Part shown: positions 56,784 through 64,000 of the stretch, piece by piece
Position numbering within the stretch: the stretch's first letter is position 1
Layout: each line of letters begins with the position of its first letter
DNA from: Hyphochytrium catenoides
Taxonomy: Eukaryota; Sar; Hyphochytriomycetes; Hyphochytriales; Hyphochytriaceae
Assembly: GCA_900088475.1 (NCBI GenBank)
Contig: FLMG01000116.1
Span: 1 to 64,000, forward strand
Length of the DNA: 64,000 nt
Direction: 5' to 3'
The notes under the pieces: generated by a model
The model's database searches: none
What the model was told of the DNA's origin: nothing
Seen by the model: the letters and a program-made list of their open reading frames with translations, nothing else
Translations under genes and position numbers: made by a program

Positions 56784-58901
56784 CTACAGTGATAGGCGAT
56801 ATTTCACAATAACGTCTGCTTCAGCCTCAAGCGGCGGGTAATCTCGCCATTCCAGTTTCTCCTCCTCACCGTCACTCATGCCATAAATCTCTTGAAGCCT
56901 CGTTGGATTTATGCTGACAGTCGGTATGCTTTTGATCAGGCTGCGATCCAACCCTGCCAACCCGGTCTCCTTCCATGGAGCATGGGCAATCTGGTTGTCA
57001 GGCCCAGTAGGGATAGGTGGGTAGTACTGTAGAGTGGGAGGGGCTGTGACCTCGGTTAAGCCGTTAAGCCCTCTTCGGCGTGGAGGGATCCTAAGCCGAT
57101 CGATGATAAAGCGTCCTCCTCTCCCCATCCGACCACGGCTGCCGACACGAGAGCGGTTAGTTTGTGAAGGATCTCCACTTTTGACAGGGAAAGCCTATTC
57201 TTACCACACAAAGGATGGGCTCAAGCCAACATGCGATGCAGTAAAGGGAGCTGACTCCAGATCTAGCTCTATAGGGACTGTGTCACATGGTACCATAGTG
57301 CTGACCACACAAAGCTCACTAATATTGCCATCATAGTCCATGAATGATGGCTGGATAGCGTTTGGAGTCCCGGTTAGATTGCCCCCCGGCGCCGGAGAAG
57401 GGCCACCTTTCAGCCCAGCATCTGGACCACTTCCAGTGAAGGCAGGAACAGGCTGGGGCACCTTGCTTAGGTCCACTCCTGCGGTTTTTACTTTGCTCAT
57501 TTCTCCTTCTCCTTCATCGTCGACCCCTTGGCCGTCTTTCCTTTCCTTTTTGTGCTTCTTGTGCTTCCTCTTGAGTTTTTTTAGTAGCCTCTCTTCCTCG
57601 CTAGCCTTAGGGATTTTAAGCCGCAGTTTGAAGTCTTCCCTCTGCAGACGGCATCACCAATCAGTAAACTTGCCTAAGAGGAGTAGGAAGCTCACCTTAC
57701 CAGTTCCGACTTTCTGGGCTTCCCAGAGGTGTTAACCAGGTCATAAATAGATTGTTCAAATACTTCTCCGACGTAGTCAAGAGCAAGTCGCTTCATACTT
57801 TCTCGCCTCTTGATCAAGGCTAGCAACTCTCGAGAACGTTCAAAGTCGCCTCGCAATGTAAGAAGTTTTCGGTATGACTCCATATCATTTTTCCGATGCT
57901 TCCGCAGCTTGTAGCGCTCCTACATTGACCAGGGATGTTACGCGTACGAAGGCTGACAAGTAAAGACCAGATCACATGACCAACCTTTTCTCTCGGTCTA
58001 AAGACATGGTGTGGATTAGTATCATTCAGCGCAGTTTGCGGCCAGAACCTTCGCAATAACGGCTTTTTGAGTCTTAACGTCTTGGCCAGCCAGTAGTTGA
58101 ACACATCCTCTGTCACTCTATTAACTGCAGTCTTCCGTATCCCAAGTTTCAAGTTGAATATCTCCTCAGCTTCTGACTGCAACCAGGTAGGTATGGTAAG
58201 AAGACAAAATATCGATACACCGGGACTATTACGAGCTGGGCGATAATGAAACCAGGGAAAGCATAGGAGAAGAGAACGAGCTGCATTATTGCGCTACCGG
58301 GAAGAGGATGAGGTTTTGAACTTACAAGCTTCAACGTAGGTGGGTGGTTCTTTCCATTGGCCTTCTCTAAAAGATCTATCATTCTCTCGAAGGTAGCCTG
58401 GTCCAGTTGATAACGCGGATCACCATCTTCTCCGTACTTGGGGTGACCCCGTAGCCATTCCTAGATTCACTGGGTTAGTGACTGTCACACCAGTCAAAGA
58501 CAATAATATGGACCTGACCTCATCGTCGTAATCCAGGTCATACTCCACTTCATCTTCATCTCCAGCTACTCTTTTCTTCAGTCTTATGTAGCTGACCGGC
58601 GGCTGGTAGTTGTTGGGGTGCTCCTTGTCATAAGTTGACACTGTGTTCACGATTGGCGTTGGAATGTCCACACGCTTCCTCGCCCTCGGTTGAGCTTCGA
58701 CGATCTGTCGGGAAAGATTAGCTAGTAGTTAGGAGCTGGGAGCGCAACAGATAGATAACTTACGCCCGCGATGTCATCCAGCTTGGCGACCCTTTGCACG
58801 ACTCCAGCTTCATCTGTAAAGGTGAGATCCTCCGCAGAACGCACGACATTTAGCTTCTTGTAAACATCAATTGGCCTGGGCCTGAAGCTTTGACGCCTCA
58901 T
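56784..58901 (-). CDS. EPL1: Enhancer of polycomb-like subunit of NuA4 histone acetyltransferase
   Basis: Seven exons in phase: 58764-58901, 58519-58704, 58326-58460, 57985-58176, 57701-57919, 57205-57641 and 56784-57138; 553 residues. EPL1/EPC bridges the Piccolo catalytic core (Esa1/Tip60, Yng2) and stimulates nucleosome acetylation. The EPcA domain is seen as MRRQSFRPRPIDVYKKL, STYDKEHPNNYQPPVSYIRL, YDLDYDDE, FERMIDLLEKANG, DTNPHHVFRPREK and SYRKLLTLRGDFERSRELL followed by LIKRRESMKR. A basic Lys/His stretch (KRKHKKHKKERK) and a GRGGRFIIDR motif, the counterpart of the RVGRGGRVLLDR of animal EPC, follow. An in-frame ATG at 58940 would add 13 residues; 58901 is chosen by alignment to the family start. 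Introns 45-150 nt. Confidence 0.92.
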
Positions 58902-60080
58902 TGTGGCAGACCCAGGACAGACGCAGTTTCCTACAGCCAAGCTGGATTGCCGTTGATTGGTAGAAGTTGCTCAAGAACGTCTCATGAGTTAAAGAAGGTT
59001 TCAAAAGCAGCTAATAGCGACAACATGAGGTTTCCGTGATATTTATCCCCACCCTGGTGGTGGTCACCACCTGAGTTCGTCTTCAGGGACTTGACGAGGT
59101 CCAATTCAAGCCTCTCTAGCCTTCGAGCAATTACTCTCTTTGCTTAGGGATATTAGTACAGTGTGCCAGACAAAGGAACAACTCCGGACCCGGCAGTTGG
59201 AGCTCATGTCAGGAGGCCCTTTCCTCAGGATGCAGCTGCCTGCTTCCTGATGTTACCTCAATGCATTGGTCTCCCAAACAGCAGAGAAAGTGTATTTGGA
59301 GGTATCCCTTGAGTACTGTCGGGTAGAAGTAAAGGCGATACTCTCACCCTTGCTGCGAACGAGCGTAATTCTTCAGATAGAGATTGATTCCAAAGATTTC
59401 TGGCTTCGGGACCTCCGACGACTTGTAAAGATTAGAAAAACACTATTTCGCTTATGCTGGAATATACCTCACCGTGTAAATGGTGATTTTTCAAAGTCTT
59501 CTCAAGCCAAATGGCGTTTAATCGTTCCAAAACAGCCACCCCCTTCCCACACCCACAATCCATGTGTCACGCAATAACTTTAGACCCTAGAACAGTGATA
59601 AAGGGTGAGGCTGGGTGGGCCATCACATGCGGGATTTGAGATTTGACATTTGTCTGCCAGAACTGATAATCAAACCTGTCGTTAATGAGTTACTGGTATG
59701 TTAGTAAGCAATCTTTGATTTTCGCGGTGGCGCGGTGGCGCCAATTTTCAGATTATTGATGAGAATGCGAACTGCTAAAGAAGGTTACGACGTGAAAGTC
59801 GAATTAACTTGACCATTATACAGCACATAGTTCGCTTCTTTGGCATTGATAGCTTGACAGAGCCCTCAAACTTGTCAGCCATTGAAGCGTTTGTCTCTAT
59901 ATAATGCTTAGATGAAGAAGCGTGGCTCTCCCATGGGATGGGGGCCGAAGCTCTAGGTTGCTCTAGGCACAATGTCTAACTCAAACTGTGGCTTACTTCC
60001 AGCGGATACAAAATGAACCCAGCAGGCAATCCGGCTACAATCCACTAAACGTTGGCACTGTGGCTCTAAAAGAAAGGAGC
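58902..60080. promoter_or_regulatory. Divergent promoter region, EPL1 / BRCT gene
   Basis: Between the two starts there is no convincing gene. At 59718-59746 the sequence TTTTCGCGG, a repeated CGCGGTGG and GGCGCCAATTTT form a near-palindromic E2F-like cluster, suitable for cell-cycle control of the BRCT gene about 340 bp downstream. Function is inferred. Confidence 0.45.
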
Positions 60081-63059
60081 ATGGCACAACGTAAGGGAAG
60101 GGGAAAGGCGTCACATTCAAAGACAAAGCCCCCAATAACTTCTGGAGAAACGGAAAACTCCAACCAGTCAGTGCAACTGCCTTTGAACGGAGTAGTGGCA
60201 GTGGTAGATGTACGTCGCACGCTCAATCGCGCTCAGGATTTAGTCTATGCGTGGGTGGTGACTGAGTTATTTCAGGTCCATCTCGAACCTGGCATTGAAG
60301 CAGCTGGAGCGATAAAGTCGAAGATGCTCGTCCTTGGGGCAAGGTAAAGGGATGCTCTTTATGCATAAGAATATGTACCTTTTCTTTACCCAGATGGATA
60401 TGTCTAATCAGGGTTGAGCCAAAATTATCCAACAATACCACGCATCTTGTGTGGGCCAAGGGAAGCCAACACACGTTAAATTCTGCTCTTAGCAAGAATA
60501 TTGCAGTGGTCAACCCACTCTGGGTTCAGACCTCAGAGATGGGCAGGGCAGATGAGGCGAGCTACTTTCCAAACGTTGGGACAGCGACCTATGTCAAGAG
60601 AAAAAGACCTTCAATGGAGCCTGGCGACAAGGATTGTCGAGAGCCCACTGATCCTTTCTACTCCTCCTCCCAGCGAGACTTTAATGATGGACCTTCTAAC
60701 ACAAACCACTCCAAGTTGAAGAGAGCGAAGAAGGGAGACCCATCACCCACCACCCTACCCTTGCTCGATCGGACGAACTTAAGTGACGGCAATAAAGGCT
60801 ACAAGGTAACTACTTCCATAACAAGCTGATTCTTGAATCTAATAAGACGCCACATTGGTTGCTTCGCAGGAACTGGAGAGCAGTGACGCTGAGAGCAGGA
60901 CCACAAAGCAAATGGACGAAGCTAAGTCAGGTCAATTGGCGTATCCGAGAACGTACTTTCGAGACGGTGCTAACGTTAGGTGCAGATGGTACATCCCACA
61001 ATTCTTTTCTAGCTGTTTCGTCAGAGGCCTCCACTGAGATGCAGGTAGGCGTGCGTATCTTGGCCTGAATGGCATTGTTTTTAACTGGAATGGCCAGGGT
61101 GTCAGCGGTTCTAGAACAAGCGCGAATGGATGGGCTTGTTCAACGTGTACTTTTGAAAACCAAAGAAGCTCTCGGAAATGCAGATTATGTGGCACTCCAC
61201 GGGAAACTCTAACATTGAAAGAGGCCCTTCCATCGCGAGAGACGTCTACTAGAAGAGCAAGGACAGCTGGTGATAAGGTGACCGAGAACAGCGTGACGTT
61301 GATAATCCAGTCTGGCTCTTCCGGAAGCACCCAGAAAGAACACGCCGAAGTTTTTCTAGATACAACCAATTATATAAAGGGGAAAAGGACTAAGGATGGT
61401 AGAGTTCAGAAGAAGGGGGACAAACGACGGGAGACAGTTCCTGGACCGGGGGATGATGAAAAGCAGTTGCATAGCAGCAAGCCTCCCCAATCAGATATCG
61501 TGCAGGCAAAAGAGTTAATCAGCCCCAGCGACCCACAACTAGTCTCATATGCGCTCGATTCCCATTGCAAGCCGCTCGAGAGGCCAGGTAAGGCTAGGGC
61601 GAGGCGGATCAAAATGACGCATTCACGTGGTAAAGCTGCGATGATTGAGAATCCAACGAATGAGGCAGAAGCAAACTCTAGGCTTCAGTCTGAGAATCCG
61701 GATGAACAGGCTGACCAGGACAAGTCACCTGAAAGTATCACCAGCGATGCCTCTAGCACTAGGCAGAAGACAATCGACGTTGGATCGACGTCGAGCGTTA
61801 CTACACATAAGGACGCAAGCCTTGCAAGGAATACTGTTCCATCGACCGTCACAGAGAAGGTGAATTTCAGCATCGGTGAATCGAACAAATCACATCCCGC
61901 TACCCGGGCCAACTCTACCAAACGTCGGGTTACAAAAGGGCCTAGCCCGCCTAGCAATCATATGTTGGAAGTTGCTGCTGCCAAGGCTACTGGTCCTGAC
62001 AATAAGAAGGATGGAGCTTCTGACTGCATTGAAGTCCATGGCCGTACAAAGCTAACAGCAGCTAGCAACACATCCCTAATGAAGGGGACTTCTACCAAAG
62101 CTAGACAACCGAACACTGGAACTCCAATAACGACTTTCAGCAAAAGCAAAAATGATTCCAAGGCAAAGGGCAAGCGAGGCCCTCAGGAAGTATCAGGCGG
62201 CACTGTCGTTCAAGGGACACAGATACCTCAGCCTGGTGGACCATTAGTGACAGTCGCGATCTCGGCGCTAGATGGAGAGGAAAGATCTTCGCTAGAAGCC
62301 ACTATGGAAACCCTGATGAACCGCGACTGCCGGCGTATTAGGTATCTGGCAGCGAATGCGAAGCCCTATGAAGGCTTCACGCATCTAGTATATGGCACCC
62401 CAAATAGCCGGACCTTGAAGCTTCTTTTCGCCTTGGCAAAGGGTGCAAAGGTGGTAAAGCCATCCTGGATTTATGCTTCTCTAGATGCCGAGAATCTAGT
62501 AGCAGAGGAGAGCCATCTCATGGATGAGTTCATTGGCAGAGACGGATGCTCTGCACTTTTGCAGGACTACTGCGTTTGCATCATAGCTGCGGTGGATCCT
62601 AGTATGAAGATCTTGACGAGATTAGTTAAAGCAGCGGGGGGTAAGGTGAGTGCTGATTGCCTAGTGTCTCGCTGTCCTGTTTCACTGAGTTGAGTCCCAT
62701 GAGGTGGTCCGTAATGTCAAGCTAGCGAATGTCATTATTTCGGGCAAGAGGCTGCTCAGAGCTGCTTCTGTTACCAGCGTGAAGCAAGAGGTAAAGTACA
62801 CTAGTGTTCTAGTGCGCCGTAGAGGAGGAGTAGTCAGGGTAGCGGATGAAGCGTGAGGAGAGAAGACGAGGTCGCAGTAGGGAAGAGAGCTTGCTTGAGT
62901 GAGAGAAGACGAAAATATACTGGTAATGGCCGTCGCATTGCAGCTGACAAAATTGCTTTCGCTCGTTCCTTGTAGTGGCTCTTCGACAGCATCCAGAGAG
63001 GCGTGGTACAACCCTTAGAGCAATATGCGTGGCATTCAGTAAAGAATAAAAGGTCTTAA
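60081..63059 (+). CDS. Microcephalin-like protein: BRCT, RanBP2 zinc finger, tandem BRCT
   Basis: Eight exons in phase: 60081-60209, 60276-60343, 60412-60805, 60870-60930, 60986-61044, 61098-62645, 62695-62790 and 62976-63059; 812 residues. An N-terminal BRCT spans about residues 33-115 (GVVAVVDV, GARVEPKLSNNTTHLVWAKG, VVNPLWV). A RanBP2-type zinc finger follows at about 249-275 (WACSTCTFEN, CRLCGTP). The middle ~330 residues are disordered, Ser/Thr/Lys-rich. A C-terminal pair of BRCT repeats covers about 620-812 (THLVYGTPNSRTLKLLFAL, VVKPSWIYASL; second repeat ends WLFDSIQRG). BRCT-x-BRCT2 is the order of MCPH1, a phospho-H2AX reader in chromosome condensation and DNA damage signalling. The RanBP2 finger is not part of animal MCPH1. 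The first intron (66 nt) is in frame and stop-free. Start from ATG at 60081; frame is open upstream to 59988. Confidence 0.82.
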
Positions 63060-63075
63060 CTAAGCCTACGTCCCT

Positions 63076-64000
63076 TCAAAATCTTACTGTAGCTAAATCA
63101 GGCCGTGCACGGTTGCACATTTCGCAATAAAACTGAGAGTCCGCGTTGAAGTAAGTACATCCACCTTGCTCAGAGGCACAAATCCACTTTCCCGGTGGCA
63201 CCTCCCTCTTCCCAGTCCATCCGAGGTCACACATTGCACATATTTTGTCCTCAATAGAGTTTACAAAGGTGCAGTTGTTGCATCTCCATGTCTGTGGCTT
63301 GGCTTCTTCGGAAGGACGCTCGCCTTGCGCATATGGATTCCTGGCCTGACAAATGGCACAAGCCGCCGATTCTCCAGCGTTCAGATAAGTGCACGCCTCA
63401 CATACCCATTCAGAGGGCAAATCAATTTCCCCGCCCCTGGGGCTCTCAGTCTTGACTTTCAAAATGACGAAAGTGGAGCTGAACTCCTCCCAGTCGATCA
63501 CACTGTAACGAGTACAACGAAGGGGTTTAGTTAGGACTTCAATGCACTTAGAAGCGCAACTGACCAAGAGGTGTGGGGAAAGAGTTCACTTTAAGATCTT
63601 CCAAGGTGACTGCGAGCCATAGGGAGAACAGGAGGCCTGCGCTGTCAGGACATATAAACACGTACCCATCGCCCTTCTGGTCAGCCACGTGAATGACCTC
63701 AATAATATCTCCTGCAGAGAAGCCAAGCTTCAGAGATTCGAATAGTCGCTGTGTCTCATCAAAAGTGAGTCTCCCGTCATTATCAAGGTCAAATGTCCTG
63801 AACGTATCCTCCATGTCGAGCTTTTTGATCTTGATCTCGGAGTTAACCTTCAAATTGAAATCGTCAGAAAGGGATGCTTATATACCATGTCATTCCTTCA
63901 AAGGAGGGCCGCAAAGCAACTGGCCATCGTAACATAACCTTCTTTATCACTCGAACGTGGAGGTACTAATGCTGATTGCACCGTTTGGCCCCTCACCTGT
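63076..64000 (-). CDS. EF-hand and triple RanBP2 zinc-finger protein (5' part beyond the right edge)
   Basis: Exons 63076-63502, 63666-63847 and an exon ending at 63997 (CAG then GTGAGG) that continues off the window. Two EF-hands are visible: DLDNDGRLTFDE and DQKGDGVIDWEE; the second calcium loop is split by an intron and only correct with donor 63665 (GTACGT), not with a longer open frame that reads through. The C-terminal exon has three RanBP2-type fingers: WVCEACTYLN...CAICQARNP, WRCNNCTFVN...CAMCDLGW and WICASEQGGCTYFN...CEMCNRARP. Such fingers bind RNA or ubiquitin, so a calcium-regulated adaptor is possible. It is convergent with the BRCT gene, 16 bp between stops. Family not named. 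Confidence 0.85.

Noticed and set aside
63565-63665. Read-through of the EF-hand exon ending in GQLRF
   Set aside because: It breaks the second calcium loop and has the wrong phase for the next exon. The GTACGT donor at 63665 gives a perfect EF-hand.
1-64000. CRISPR arrays, bacterial operons, insertion sequences or viral genes
   Set aside because: None found. The direct repeats seen are microsatellites, one minisatellite and one imperfect pair; no transposase, integrase or reverse-transcriptase motifs were recognised.

Overview
This is nuclear DNA of a eukaryote. Genes are split by short GT-AG introns (mostly about 50-350 nt), there is one tRNA with a pol III T-run, and the products are typical eukaryotic ones. 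I reconstructed about 19 protein genes by joining exons whose phases agree at every junction, except where stated. The lineage cannot be fixed from sequence alone. ATAD3, a bacterial-type expansin, a secreted Cys-rich repeat protein, a borealin and a domain-rich VPS13 on a compact intron-rich background would suit a stramenopile (alga or oomycete-like), but that is inference.

Layout, left to right: a secreted expansin-like gene running off the left edge (-); a gene-poor stretch with CT repeats and a four-copy CCAAT array; a coiled-coil protein (-) divergent from a borealin-like chromosomal passenger subunit (+); the DEAD-box rRNA helicase HAS1/DDX18 (-) divergent from mitochondrial stomatin-like protein 2 (+); deoxyhypusine hydroxylase (-) divergent from the intronless mitochondrial ATPase ATAD3 (+); ribosomal protein eL27 (-); a divergent P-loop/AAA+-like ATPase (-); and a 17.6-kb VPS13 lipid-transfer gene (+) carrying C2, PH (interrupted by a DEP-like segment), PDZ and PH modules. 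Then come tRNA-Glu(CTC) (-), a BRM/BRG1-type SWI/SNF ATPase with a short N gap (-), a small membrane-protein gene abutting its start (-), PIG-V (+), an intergenic stretch dense in inverted repeats, mitochondrial PDH E1-beta (+), a secreted Cys-rich protein (-), Enhancer of polycomb (-), a microcephalin-like BRCT protein with a RanBP2 zinc finger (+), and an EF-hand/RanBP2 zinc-finger protein running off the right edge (-).

There is no operon logic. The striking organisation is alternating divergent pairs sharing 0.5-1.2 kb promoters and convergent pairs with very short 3' gaps (16 bp between the last two genes). Functional themes recur by chance or otherwise: mitochondrial biology (SLP2, ATAD3, PDHB), chromatin and mitosis (borealin, BRM, EPL1, BRCT), and membranes or GPI anchors (VPS13, PIG-V). 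The strongest unusual items are the VPS13 domain architecture, the BRCT-RanBP2 and EF-hand-RanBP2 neighbours, the Cys-rich secreted protein, the hairpin cluster near 53.7-53.9 kb, and the small gene overlapping the SWI/SNF start.
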